A program made the translations under genes and the position numbers. From NCBI GenBank assembly GCA_030148335.1, contig JASBTQ010000022.1, positions 1-64,000 of the forward strand: DNA of 64,000 nucleotides. The letters are read 5' to 3'. Source of the stretch: Allomuricauda sp. (GTDB taxonomy: Bacteria; Bacteroidota; Bacteroidia; Flavobacteriales; Flavobacteriaceae). Each line of letters opens with the position of its first letter. Position 1 is the first letter of the stretch. Under the pieces are notes generated by a model that was given only the letters and a program-made list of their open reading frames with translations, was not told where the DNA came from and searched no databases. Positions 38,328-47,053 of the stretch are shown here, piece by piece.

Positions 38328-39671
38328 CTAAATGACCCCTTGGGCCAACATGGCATCCGCAACTTTTACGAAACCGGCAATATTGGCTCCTTTTACATAG
38401 TTGCAGTACCCATTGTCCTCTTTTCCGTAGGCAATACAGGCATCGTGGATATCGGACATGATCCCTTTCAATCGCTGGTCCACCTCTTCCCGTGTCCAAC
38501 TGATCCTAAGTGAGTTTTGGGACATTTCCAGACCTGAAGTGGCCACACCCCCTGCATTGGAAGCCTTGCCTGGTGCAAACAAGATCTTGGCATCGTGGAA
38601 TGCATGGATGGCTTCCGGCGTGGAAGGCATATTCGCTCCTTCGGCCACGGCGATACAGCCATTTTTGATCAACACGGCGGCATCGTCGCCGTTCAGCTCG
38701 TTCTGGGTGGCACAGGGCAGTGCAATGTCGCACGCCACTTTCCATGGGGTTTTCCCTTTGTGGAACTCTGCCGAAGGGTACTTGGCAACGTAATCCGAGA
38801 TCCTACCCCTGCGGTTGTTCTTCAAGTCCATCACATAGGCGAGCTTTTCCTCGTTTATTCCGTCCTTGTCATAGATGTAACCGCCCGAATCGGAAAGGGT
38901 CAATACTTTTCCTCCCAATTGAAGGACCTTTTCGGCAGCGTATTGGGCCACGTTCCCAGATCCTGATATCACTACTTTCTTGCCTTCAAAAGATTTTCCT
39001 TGGGTCTTGAGCATGCTATCGGCAAAGTAAACGGTCCCGTATCCGGTCGCTTCGGGACGGATCAGCGATCCTCCCCATGAAAGTCCCTTACCGGTCAACA
39101 CGCCCGTGAACTCGTTGCGTATTTTTTTGTACATCCCAAAAAGGAATCCTATCTCGCGGGCACCCACCCCGATATCTCCAGCGGGAACGTCGGTGTTCGG
39201 GCCAATGTGTCGGCAAAGCTCTGTCATGAAGGCATGGCAAAAGCGCATCACCTCATCGTCCGACTTGCCTTTTGGATCAAAATCGGAACCCCCCTTTCCT
39301 CCGCCCATGGGCAAAGTGGTAAGGCTGTTTTTGAATACTTGTTCAAATGCCAAGAATTTCAGTACGCTGGCATTTACTGTGGGGTGAAACCGGAGTCCTC
39401 CTTTGTAGGGGCCTATGGCCGAGTTCATTTGAATGCGGTATCCGCGGTTCACATGGATTTCCCCTTCGTCATCCACCCATGCCACGCGGAACGAAATCAA
39501 TCGTTCCGGCTCGACCATTCTCAGGAGGATGTTCTTTCCATTATAGATGTCGTGCTTGGCAATATAGGGTATTACCGTTTCCGCCACCTCTTGTACCGCT
39601 TGTATGAATTCAGGTTCATGGCCGTTCCTGGCCTTCACCTCGTCCATAAATGCTTTTATTTTTGCTTCCAT
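38328..39671 (-). CDS. gdhA: NADP-type glutamate dehydrogenase
   Basis: The 447-residue cytosolic enzyme aminates 2-oxoglutarate to glutamate. Motifs are GPYKGGLRFHPTVN, the catalytic Lys region PMGGGKGGSDFDPKGKSD, DVPAGDIGVGAREIGF and a Rossmann VVISGSGNVAQYAAEK. Length and sequence match the hexameric NADP-dependent (assimilatory) class. It is monocistronic with its own -7-like box upstream and a strong terminator downstream. Confidence 0.96.
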   Translation of the reverse strand: MEAKIKAFMDEVKARNGHEPEFIQAVQEVAETVIPYIAKHDIYNGKNILLRMVEPERLISFRVAWVDDEGEIHVNRGYRIQMNSAIGPYKGGLRFHPTVNASVLKFLAFEQVFKNSLTTLPMGGGKGGSDFDPKGKSDDEVMRFCHAFMTELCRHIGPNTDVPAGDIGVGAREIGFLFGMYKKIRNEFTGVLTGKGLSWGGSLIRPEATGYGTVYFADSMLKTQGKSFEGKKVVISGSGNVAQYAAEKVLQLGGKVLTLSDSGGYIYDKDGINEEKLAYVMDLKNNRRGRISDYVAKYPSAEFHKGKTPWKVACDIALPCATQNELNGDDAAVLIKNGCIAVAEGANMPSTPEAIHAFHDAKILFAPGKASNAGGVATSGLEMSQNSLRISWTREEVDQRLKGIMSDIHDACIAYGKEDNGYCNYVKGANIAGFVKVADAMLAQGVI

Positions 39672-39741
39672 AAACGGATTAAGATTAATTGTCCCCTCGA
39701 CTTTGCTTGGGGTTATTTTTATTGAATTATGAATTTGAGCG

Positions 39742-39769
39742 CAAAATTATACTATTTCAATATTTCAAA
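39742..39769 (-). promoter_or_regulatory. Candidate promoter of gdhA
   Basis: Minus strand: TTTG, 16-nt spacer, TAATTTTG (full match to TAnnTTTG), 70 nt before the ATG. Spacing is slightly short of the usual 17-21. Confidence 0.45.
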
Positions 39770-39796
39770 TGCTTGTTTTTTGTAAATTTTTCAAAA

Positions 39797-40948
39797 TCAT
39801 TGTGTAAGGGCTTGTTCCAAATCGGCTATCAGATCCTCCACATCCTCAATGCCGACACTGAGCCTGATCAACGCATCGACCACCCCATTTTTCTCACGTT
39901 CTTCTTTCGGAATACTGGCATGGGTCATGCTGGCGGGATGTCCCGCCAAACTTTCCACTCCTCCCAACGATTCGGCAAGGGTAAATAGTTTCAGGTTTTC
40001 CACAATTCTTATGGCATCGCCATAATTCCCTTTGGGCACAAAGGAAATCATTCCCCCAAAACCCTTCATCTGCGCCTTGGCCACCTTGTGGTTGGGATGT
40101 GTCTCGAAACCCGGCCAATAGACCTTTTCAATCTTCGGATGGGCCACCAGATATTTCGCAATGGCCGCCCCGTTCTCACAATGCCGTTGCATCCGCACAT
40201 GCAGTGTCTTGATCCCGCGGAGGGTCAAAAAACTATCCATGGGGCCACACACAGCACCACTTGCATTTTGGATAAAATACAGTTGATCGGCAAGCGATTT
40301 GTCCTTCACCACTAATCCGCCGACCACTACATCGCTGTGTCCGCCCAAATATTTTGTGGCAGAATGCATCACGATATCGGCTCCCAAATCCAACGGTTGT
40401 TGCAGATAGGGTGTGGCAAAGGTATTGTCAACCGCCAAGAGCAGCCCATGTTTTTTGGCAAGCTCGGACACTGCCTTGATGTCTATAATGTTCATCATGG
40501 GATTGGTGGGGGTCTCCACCCAGACCATTTTGGTGTTCGGGTTGATATGCGCTTCGATTGTCTCCACATTGTCCATCTCCACAAAGTGGAAATGGATCCC
40601 GTATTTTTCGAATATTCTTTTGAAAAGTCGGTAACTGCCCCCATACAGATCACTGGTAGAGATGACCTCATCCCCAGGGGCCAGTAGTTTGATAACGGCA
40701 TCGATGGCGGCAAGTCCACTGGCAAATGCCATTCCGTAGCTTCCATTCTCTATGCTTGCCAGAGCCTGTTCTAAGGCAGTCCTGGTAGGGTTGGCACTTC
40801 TGGAATATTCATACCCCTTATGGCCACCGGGAGTGGATTGGGCATAAGTGGAAGTTTGATAGATGGGGGGCATCACGGCCCCATAGGCCTTATCGGGTTG
40901 TTGCCCTCCATGGATGGTCTTGCTGTTGAACTTTAGGTCTTTTTTCAT
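39797..40948 (-). CDS. Trans-sulfuration PLP enzyme (cystathionine gamma-synthase/lyase family)
   Basis: The 383-residue Cys/Met-metabolism PLP enzyme has MPPIYQTSTYAQ, the substrate/PLP region GLAAIDAVIKLLAPGDEVIST, WVETPTNP and the PLP Lys in HSATKYLGGHSDVVVGG. The C-terminal SLGGVESLAGHPASMTHAS is family typical. It acts in transsulfuration or methionine biosynthesis. Distinguishing synthase (MetB) from gamma- or beta-lyase is not possible by eye. Monocistronic, divergent from a DUF3298 lipoprotein. Confidence 0.9.
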   Translation of the reverse strand: MKKDLKFNSKTIHGGQQPDKAYGAVMPPIYQTSTYAQSTPGGHKGYEYSRSANPTRTALEQALASIENGSYGMAFASGLAAIDAVIKLLAPGDEVISTSDLYGGSYRLFKRIFEKYGIHFHFVEMDNVETIEAHINPNTKMVWVETPTNPMMNIIDIKAVSELAKKHGLLLAVDNTFATPYLQQPLDLGADIVMHSATKYLGGHSDVVVGGLVVKDKSLADQLYFIQNASGAVCGPMDSFLTLRGIKTLHVRMQRHCENGAAIAKYLVAHPKIEKVYWPGFETHPNHKVAKAQMKGFGGMISFVPKGNYGDAIRIVENLKLFTLAESLGGVESLAGHPASMTHASIPKEEREKNGVVDALIRLSVGIEDVEDLIADLEQALTQ

Positions 40949-40982
40949 CCTGTTCCAATCTACTTACAAATGTATCGCTATC

Positions 40983-41013
40983 TTTCGGAGTATTCAATGA
41001 AGTCTTATTTTTG
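40983..41013 (+). promoter_or_regulatory. Candidate promoter of DUF3298 lipoprotein gene
   Basis: TTTC (-33-like), exactly 19 nt, then TATTTTTG (full TAnnTTTG match), 20 nt before the ATG. One of the better Bacteroidota-type promoters in the window. Confidence 0.55.
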
Positions 41014-41033
41014 ATGACCCAAAAACCTCTTTT

Positions 41034-41777
41034 ATGAAAAAAATCCTTGCCCCTGTCTTATTCCTATGGTTCGTTGTGGGCTGTGAAAGTGAATCCCAAT
41101 TGACTTTTGAGCCGTTGTTGCTCAATGGGGAAACTTGTGCCACTTGCCCCAATGTTGAGATCAATATCCCCAAAGCAATCGATGGGTCATCGGTGGCAAC
41201 GGCCATCAACCGATCATTGAGCGAAGAGATCATCAGCCTTCTTTCCTTTAGTGAGGGACAGGAAGACATCGACACTGCCGAAAAGGCCATCGCCTCTTTC
41301 ACCAATAGTTATAAGGAACTGAAATCCAAATTTCCCGATGAAGTGGCTTGGGAAGCAAAAATAAATGGGGATGTGATCTATGAGGACCTCAATATCGTGA
41401 CCGTGGCGGTCAGTTCCTATTCCTTTACCGGGGGTGCGCATGGCTATGCCTCCACTTCCTTTTTGAACTTTGACAAAACCAAAGGGGTAGAGCTGGACAC
41501 TCCTGACCTTTTTGACGACATGGGAGGGTTTGAAAAATTTGCCGAGGCCCAATTCCGTGCCCAAGAAAAAGTGCCGGAGGACCAAAACATCAATGCTACA
41601 GGCTTTATGTTCGAAGGGGATGCTTTTCATCTCCCCTATAATGTGGGCTACACCCCAGATGGCATCCAGCTCATCTATAACCCATACGAAGTGGCGTCGT
41701 ATGCCGATGGCCCTATCGTACTGACCCTGCCCTACGATAAGGTCAATCCTTATTTAAAAAGAAAAGTAACCCTTTGA
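41034..41777 (+). CDS. DUF4163/DUF3298 lipoprotein (RsiV-like)
   Basis: The 247-residue lipoprotein (lipobox WFVVGC) carries a DUF4163 half (TCPNVEINIPKAIDG) and a DUF3298 half with the signature SYSFTGGAHGYASTSFLNFD. The same pair forms the lysozyme-sensing part of the anti-sigma factor RsiV in Bacillus, but here it is a free lipoprotein without a membrane anti-sigma domain. It is probably in the periplasm or outer membrane. Role unknown. Confidence 0.85.
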   Translation: MKKILAPVLFLWFVVGCESESQLTFEPLLLNGETCATCPNVEINIPKAIDGSSVATAINRSLSEEIISLLSFSEGQEDIDTAEKAIASFTNSYKELKSKFPDEVAWEAKINGDVIYEDLNIVTVAVSSYSFTGGAHGYASTSFLNFDKTKGVELDTPDLFDDMGGFEKFAEAQFRAQEKVPEDQNINATGFMFEGDAFHLPYNVGYTPDGIQLIYNPYEVASYADGPIVLTLPYDKVNPYLKRKVTL

Positions 41778-41809
41778 TGGGTCTCTATGTCATATCAAAG
41801 CACAGACAA

Positions 41810-42361
41810 CTATTTGAAATAATAACGAAGCCCGGCCCCCAATAAGAGCGTGGAATCGTGAAGGTCACTGTTAAAATGATAAAACCCATTGATGGGGACG
41901 ATCACGGAAAATGCATCCGCCAGGAAGAAATCCATTTCAAAGGAAGCGTAGCCGCCATAAATAAAACTGCTCTCGGCCTCTATGGCATCAAAGGGGAAAA
42001 AGGTGTCCCCATTATTGATGTACTTGTATCCCAAGGAGGGCCCGCCGCCAAAATAAAAGGAGATCCCTCGTTTGGGAGAGGTCAAAATAGTGGTAAAATA
42101 CCCTAGGTTCAAAAAATAATCCTCATACGGAAATTCTACCCCTGAATTGGGGGTTTCCTTGGAAAAAGTTGCCGCCAACAACACTTGAAAGTAATCCGTG
42201 GCATTGTGGTAATAGTTCGTGTTGAGCTGAATGCCGTAGCCATCTGTTTTGTAAGTGGGTACCGCTCCAATGGATAAGTAGCTTCTTTGGGAAAAGCCCT
42301 GCTCGCATACCAAGGCAAACAGCATGCAAAAGAGCCCCCAGCATAAATGGAAGTGTTTCAT
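41810..42361 (-). CDS. Small outer-membrane beta-barrel protein (TraO-like)
   Basis: The 183-residue product has a signal peptide (MKHFHLCWGLFCMLFALVCEQGFSQ) and alternating amphipathic strands with aromatic girdle residues, ending LLLGAGLRYYFK, a typical terminal strand of an 8-stranded barrel. Motifs GPSLGYKYINNG and YGGYASFEMDFFLADAFSV resemble Bacteroidetes TraO-like barrels, but no other conjugation gene is near, so a conjugative role is unlikely. Convergent with the DUF3298 gene. Confidence 0.72.
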   Translation of the reverse strand: MKHFHLCWGLFCMLFALVCEQGFSQRSYLSIGAVPTYKTDGYGIQLNTNYYHNATDYFQVLLAATFSKETPNSGVEFPYEDYFLNLGYFTTILTSPKRGISFYFGGGPSLGYKYINNGDTFFPFDAIEAESSFIYGGYASFEMDFFLADAFSVIVPINGFYHFNSDLHDSTLLLGAGLRYYFK

Positions 42362-42462
42362 TTTGATAAGATTTGGGTCTTACAATAAATCAACAGCAAA
42401 TATAACTGATTTTCAGTGTGTTTTGCTTTTCACCGATCTATTTGGATTTGGGAAGGAAAATT

Positions 42463-42484
42463 GGGCCTGGACCATGGTCCGGCC
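42463..42484 (-). terminator. Weak hairpin after DinB-family gene
   Basis: Near-palindrome around GGACCATGGTCC with GGCC arms, followed on the minus strand by CAATTTTCC. The T-run is weak. Confidence 0.35.
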
Positions 42485-42513
42485 ATACAATTCCAGGATG
42501 GAAAAGCAGCCTT

Positions 42514-42981
42514 TCAGCGGTCCGAGTCCAAGGCTCTTTTCAACGCTCCGATGGCTCCCAGATGAAGCCCTTCGTGGAACACATTGAACGCAATGGCATC
42601 CTCAGCGCTGGCCAAGCCTATCTTAGGGGTCGTCATATATTCCTTGAACGTTTTGAACTTTCCGTGCGAATGGTCCAATTGGATGAGCTTCACCGTGCTG
42701 AACAGGTAGGCCGATATTTTTTCCATCTCCAGCTTGGAGGGCTCCCCGTCAGGAAAGGTCCCTTTTCGGTACTTGTCGATCAATTCCTTTTCAATGGTAA
42801 AGTCAAGACCGCTCAGGCCATACAGCAGCAATTGCGGCGTTACCACCACATGGGCTATATTCCACCAAATATTGTTGTTGAATCCCTTTGGGATCCTGAA
42901 CAGGTCCTCTTTTGGAATGTTCTGCAAATGATCGTGCAGAATTTTCCTGTTCTTCAGCAATATATCAAACAACTTTTCCAT
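42514..42981 (-). CDS. DinB-family protein (cytoplasmic)
   Basis: The start at MEKLFDILLKNRKILHDHL gives 155 residues. The ORF-track start is five codons upstream without ATG. The four-helix DinB/DUF1569-like fold is visible with metal-site His in WWNIAHVVVTPQ and FHEGLHLGAIGALKR. No signal peptide, unlike the two other DinB genes of the window. Substrate unknown. It is monocistronic. Confidence 0.85.
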   Translation of the reverse strand: MEKLFDILLKNRKILHDHLQNIPKEDLFRIPKGFNNNIWWNIAHVVVTPQLLLYGLSGLDFTIEKELIDKYRKGTFPDGEPSKLEMEKISAYLFSTVKLIQLDHSHGKFKTFKEYMTTPKIGLASAEDAIAFNVFHEGLHLGAIGALKRALDSDR

Positions 42982-43175
42982 AACCTTATTTTTCAAAAAG
43001 CAATCTTTTTCTGACGTAAATCTAGTTTTAAAATATGAGATGGGTCTATGAAAAATACATAAAATTGCTCCTTCTTTACAATTGGAACAACCTTTCGAAA
43101 AGCTGTTGAATTTACAGTTTCTTCATGTGTTTTGATTGATTTTTGCCTTCCTTTGCCAACACAGTATCTTTTACC

Positions 43176-43529
43176 ATGAAAAAAATATACCACTTGGGCA
43201 CCTGCACTACTTGTCAGCGGATCCTAAAAGAATTGGCTCCTTTGGACGGGGTCCAATTGCAAGAGATCAAATCTGAACCCATTACCTCCGAACAATTGGA
43301 AGAAATGGCCTCCCTTTCAGGCAATTATGAATCCCTTTTCAGCAAAAGGGCCATGCTGTTCCGCCAAAGAGGGCTCCACGAAAAGGAACTCTCTGAAAAC
43401 GATTATAAAAACCTGATCTTGGAGCATTATACCTTTTTAAAAAGGCCCGTGATCCTTGTTGATGGACAGATCTTTGTCGGAAATTCCAAAAAAGTGGTCC
43501 AGGCCGCAAAAGAGGCACTGCATAAATGA
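43176..43529 (+). CDS. ArsC/Spx-family thioredoxin-fold protein
   Basis: The 117-residue protein from MKKIYHLGTCTTCQRILKEL carries the ArsC-family CxxC motif (CTTC) at the active-site loop and the conserved Arg/cis-Pro region TFLKRPVILVDGQIFVGN. Family members are arsenate reductases (ArsC/YffB) or Spx-type RNAP regulators. No ars genes are nearby, so a YffB-like thiol reductase is likelier than arsenic resistance. It overlaps the EamA transporter gene by 4 nt (ATGA), so they share an mRNA. Confidence 0.85.
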   Translation: MKKIYHLGTCTTCQRILKELAPLDGVQLQEIKSEPITSEQLEEMASLSGNYESLFSKRAMLFRQRGLHEKELSENDYKNLILEHYTFLKRPVILVDGQIFVGNSKKVVQAAKEALHK

Positions 43530-44428
43530 GCAAAAGAACCTTGGCCATTTTGGCCGCCATTGGCGCCACTACCATTTATGGCATCAACCATACCGTTGCC
43601 AAAGGGGTCATGCCCACCTATGTGAAGCCGTTTGGTTTCATCATGTTGCGGGTAACGGGAGCGGCCTTGCTGTTTTGGATCATCTCCCTGTTCGGTCCCA
43701 AGGAAAAGATAGCGAAGAGGGACTGGTTACAGATCTTGGTATGCTCCATTTTGGGCATGGTCATCAATATGCTTTCCTTTTTCAAGGGGTTGCAGCTTTC
43801 GACCCCGATCAATAGTGCGGTGCTGGTGACGATTACCCCGATCATTGTGGTCATTCTCTCAGCCTTCTTTTTGAGCGAACGGATCACCCTGAACAAAGGC
43901 CTTGGGGTATTTTTAGGCTTTGCAGGGGCTATTGGACTCATTCTTTTTGGAGCGGAAGTTCGACAAGATGCCCCCAACATTCCCCTCGGCAATTTTTTGT
44001 TTGTGCTGAACGCCACTTCGTATGGCGCATACCTTATTGTGGTGAAGACCCTCATTGAAAAATACCATCCCTTTACCTTGATGAAATGGCTTTTTACCAT
44101 TGCGGTCATCATCAACCTGCCCATCACCTTGCCCGAGGTCATGGAGATACAATGGTCCACCATGCCACTTTGGGCCTATGGCTCGATAGCTTTTGTGGTC
44201 ATTGGCACTACCTTTATGACCTATCTGTTCAATGTGTTTGCCCTTACCCAACTCAAGGCGTCCACGGTTGGGGCCTTTGTGTATATGCAACCGTTAGTGG
44301 GTATTCTGTTCGCCCTTTTTTCAGGAAAGGACCATCTTACCTTGGTCAAGATCGTGGCCACGGCCTTTGTGCTGGTCGGCGTGTATTTGGCCAGTAAACG
44401 GCCAAAGGCAGGGCTAAAGAACGATTAA
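43526..44428 (+). CDS. EamA/DMT-family transporter
   Basis: The 300-residue inner-membrane protein shows ten transmembrane segments and the duplicated EamA layout (first half AAIGATTIYGINHTVAKGVMP; second half LPLGNFLFVLNATSYGAYLIVVKTLI). DMT exporters move amino acids, nucleobases or other metabolites. Substrate not predictable. It is coupled to the ArsC-like gene by a 4-nt overlap, and its end overlaps the convergent thioesterase gene by 4 nt. Confidence 0.93.
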   Translation: MSKRTLAILAAIGATTIYGINHTVAKGVMPTYVKPFGFIMLRVTGAALLFWIISLFGPKEKIAKRDWLQILVCSILGMVINMLSFFKGLQLSTPINSAVLVTITPIIVVILSAFFLSERITLNKGLGVFLGFAGAIGLILFGAEVRQDAPNIPLGNFLFVLNATSYGAYLIVVKTLIEKYHPFTLMKWLFTIAVIINLPITLPEVMEIQWSTMPLWAYGSIAFVVIGTTFMTYLFNVFALTQLKASTVGAFVYMQPLVGILFALFSGKDHLTLVKIVATAFVLVGVYLASKRPKAGLKND

Positions 44429-44904
44429 CCCTCCAAATCCCTCGGAACCTGCACAAACTTTCGGGTGTCGGCCTTGGTCAACGTCTTGAAATCCTTTGAT
44501 CGTTCCATGGCTTGGAATGCTTCCAAAAATTCAGTGGGGAGAGCGGTCAATTTTCGTTCTTTCAAATCGATCCAAGCACCCATCATCTCACAACGTGCAA
44601 AGTTCTTGCCCTTGAAGTCATAAAAATTGTGCCGGAACTCGAAGAACATTCCATCTTCGCTCATGCCCACCAGTTCCAAGGAAACTTTGACAGGCCTGCC
44701 GGGAAAGGCCTCCTTAAAATAATAGACATGTTCATAAAAGACCACAGGGCCGATATTGTGGATGGCCATGCTCACCTGGTTGAATCCCAACTGCCCCAAA
44801 TAGGCCATTCGGGTGTGGCTCATAAAATTGATATAGGCCGAGTTGGCCATGTGCCTATTGGCATCCAGATCGCTCCAACGGATCTCAAATTCCTTAAAAA
44901 ACAT
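44425..44904 (-). CDS. Acyl-CoA thioesterase, 4HBT family
   Basis: The 159-residue hotdog-fold protein has the 4-hydroxybenzoyl-CoA-thioesterase motif WSDLDANRHMANSAYINFMSHTR with the active-site Asp, then YYFKEAFPGRPVKVSLELVGMSEDG. It hydrolyses acyl-CoA thioesters in the cytosol. Exact acyl group unknown. Monocistronic and convergent with the EamA gene. Confidence 0.9.
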   Translation of the reverse strand: MFFKEFEIRWSDLDANRHMANSAYINFMSHTRMAYLGQLGFNQVSMAIHNIGPVVFYEHVYYFKEAFPGRPVKVSLELVGMSEDGMFFEFRHNFYDFKGKNFARCEMMGAWIDLKERKLTALPTEFLEAFQAMERSKDFKTLTKADTRKFVQVPRDLEG

Positions 44905-45021
44905 AGCGGGTTATTTTGTTATGCGTGCATAATAATTGTAAAAATACCATAGTTTTGAGAACTGGCCCCAATGGGGCAACAGAATTAATCCTATTTTTAA
45001 ACATAGTTTAACACCGATCGC

Positions 45022-45999
45022 ATGAGCCAAAAAGCCGAATTCACCAAACAGCTTTCCCTACCCGTAATCGCCGCACCCATGTTCCTGATCTCCGGACCCA
45101 AACTGGTCATTGAGTGCTGCAAGAACGGCATTGTCGGAACGTTTCCCGCATTGAACCAACGCACCAGCGAAGGTTTTGAGGAATGGCTTGTCCAAATAAA
45201 GTCGGAACTGGAACAATTTGAAAAGGAAACGGGAAAGAAGCCTGCTCCCTTCGGTGTAAACCTCATCGTGCACCCCACCAACCCCAGATTGGAGGCCGAT
45301 GTGAAGCTCTGCACGAAGTACAAAGTTCCCTTGGTGATCACCTCCCTGGGCGCCGTGAGCATGGTGGTAGACGCCATTCACAGCTATGGCGGGCTGGTGT
45401 TCCACGACATCATCAAAAAACGGCATGCGGAAAAAGCCGCCGAGGCCGGGGTGGACGGACTCATTTTGGTATCGGCAGGGGCTGGTGGACATGCTGGGAA
45501 CATCAACCCCATGAGTTTGGTCACGGAGGTCAAAAAATTCTTTGACAAGACCATTATCCTTTCAGGCTGCATCAGCACGGGAAGGGACATTGCGACTGCC
45601 ATGCAGATGGGGGCCGACCTGGCCTACATGGGCACCCGTTTCATCAACACGGAAGAAAGCCAGGCCACTGACGAATACCGCAAAATGATCGTTGATGCCG
45701 GGGCCAGTGATGTGGTCTATACCGCGGCCATTTCGGGGGTGCATGCCAATTTTTTGGCTGCCAGTCTCAAAGCTGCCGGAATCACGGAGGAAGATTTGAA
45801 AAAGGACACGAAAATTGATTTTGGAAAGGAGCTCAACACCGAAGCCAAGGCCTGGAAGACCATTTGGTCGGCAGGGCAGGGTGTCACTTCCATTGACAAT
45901 GTCCTTCCAGTTTCCAAGTTGGTCGAATCCCTAAAAAGTGAATTTAAATCGGCCATTGAGGAACAGGCCAAACTTTTGACTGTTTTCCCAAAGGATTGA
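45022..45999 (+). CDS. Nitronate monooxygenase (2-nitropropane dioxygenase family)
   Basis: The 325-residue FMN TIM-barrel enzyme oxidises alkyl nitronates such as propionate 3-nitronate. Hallmarks are PVIAAPMFLISGPKLVIECCKNGIVG, FHDIIKKRHAEKAAEAGVDG, the FMN-binding SAGAGGHAG and LSGCISTGRDIATAMQMGADLAYMGTRF. Length is normal. It stands alone between the thioesterase and bestrophin genes. Confidence 0.92.
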   Translation: MSQKAEFTKQLSLPVIAAPMFLISGPKLVIECCKNGIVGTFPALNQRTSEGFEEWLVQIKSELEQFEKETGKKPAPFGVNLIVHPTNPRLEADVKLCTKYKVPLVITSLGAVSMVVDAIHSYGGLVFHDIIKKRHAEKAAEAGVDGLILVSAGAGGHAGNINPMSLVTEVKKFFDKTIILSGCISTGRDIATAMQMGADLAYMGTRFINTEESQATDEYRKMIVDAGASDVVYTAAISGVHANFLAASLKAAGITEEDLKKDTKIDFGKELNTEAKAWKTIWSAGQGVTSIDNVLPVSKLVESLKSEFKSAIEEQAKLLTVFPKD

Positions 46000-46051
46000 T
46001 GGGGATCATTTTATTTGTATTTTTCGAAGGCAATCAGCAAAACCGACCCCT

Positions 46052-47053
46052 ATGTACGTCAAAAGAAATATCAGTTGGCACATTATTCTCCTGTATGCAT
46101 GGAAAAACCTGATTTTTTTCGTGCTCTATGCCGGGATTATCTTTTACCTATATTTTGAATTGGGCTGGACCCATATCGACATTCCTTTCCAACCCTTGTC
46201 CGTGATCGGCATCGCAGTGGCTTTTTACATCGGCTTCAAAAACAGCCAGAGCTACGACAGGTTTTGGGAAGGCCGAAAGATTTGGGGCGGTATTGTCAAT
46301 TATTCCAGGACGTGGGCGAACAATGTCTTGAGTTTTGTGGAAAATGACAGAAATGCGCAGATTGTCCTCATCTATCGGCACATTGCATGGATCAATGCCC
46401 TCCGTATCCAATTGCGGCAATCCAACAGTTTTTCCATTAAGGAAAACAGGGCAGTGGAGCGCCTGTTCGACAAGCACGGGGAAAGAAACCCTGCTTGCGA
46501 CGGCATGGAATCGCTGCTCTCCAGGGAGGAGGTCGAAGACTTGGAAAACCGTCGGAACGTGGCCACCCATCTCATCAAAAATCAGGGGAAAACGCTGAAA
46601 AAACTACTGAGCGAAGGGAAGATCACAGAGTTCGACAAGCAGGTGTTGCACAGCAATTTAGAAGAAATGTACAACCTTCAAGGCATGTGCGAGCGCATCA
46701 AGAACACGCCCTTTCCCAGACAATATGCCTATTTCAGCACCGTTTTTACCTGGATTTTCATTTTGTTGCTTCCCTTCGGATTGCTCAACGTCTTCAAAAC
46801 CCAACTACGAGGCCTGACCGATGTTCCAAGTTGGTGGTACATAGGGCTGATGGTTTTCTTTTCCGTGCTCATTTCATGGATGTTCAGCACCATGGAAAAA
46901 GTGGGCAGCAACAGTGAAGACCCATTTGAGGGACGTATCAACGATGTTCCCATGACAGCCCTTTGCCGTACCATAGAAATAGATCTCAGGGACATGCTGG
47001 ACGAGCAAAATCTACCGGAAAAAGTACGCCCACAACACCATATCCTGTATTAA
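46052..47053 (+). CDS. Bestrophin-family (UPF0187) ion channel
   Basis: The 333-residue membrane protein has N-terminal hydrophobic helices (IILLYAWKNLIFFVLYAGIIFYL, PLSVIGIAVAFYIGFKNSQSYDRFWEGRKIWGG) and the late YFSTVFTWIFILLLPFGLLN plus WWYIGLMVFFSVLISWMF. These match bacterial bestrophins, pentameric cation/anion channels. The NSQSYDRFWEGRK and terminal SEDPFEG motifs are family hallmarks. Its stop overlaps the ATG of the next gene (TAATG). Confidence 0.93.
   Translation: MYVKRNISWHIILLYAWKNLIFFVLYAGIIFYLYFELGWTHIDIPFQPLSVIGIAVAFYIGFKNSQSYDRFWEGRKIWGGIVNYSRTWANNVLSFVENDRNAQIVLIYRHIAWINALRIQLRQSNSFSIKENRAVERLFDKHGERNPACDGMESLLSREEVEDLENRRNVATHLIKNQGKTLKKLLSEGKITEFDKQVLHSNLEEMYNLQGMCERIKNTPFPRQYAYFSTVFTWIFILLLPFGLLNVFKTQLRGLTDVPSWWYIGLMVFFSVLISWMFSTMEKVGSNSEDPFEGRINDVPMTALCRTIEIDLRDMLDEQNLPEKVRPQHHILY

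Noticed and set aside
41810-42361. Evidence of a conjugative element from a TraO-like barrel
   Set aside because: No other tra gene, relaxase or integrase nearby; the barrel family is broader than conjugation.
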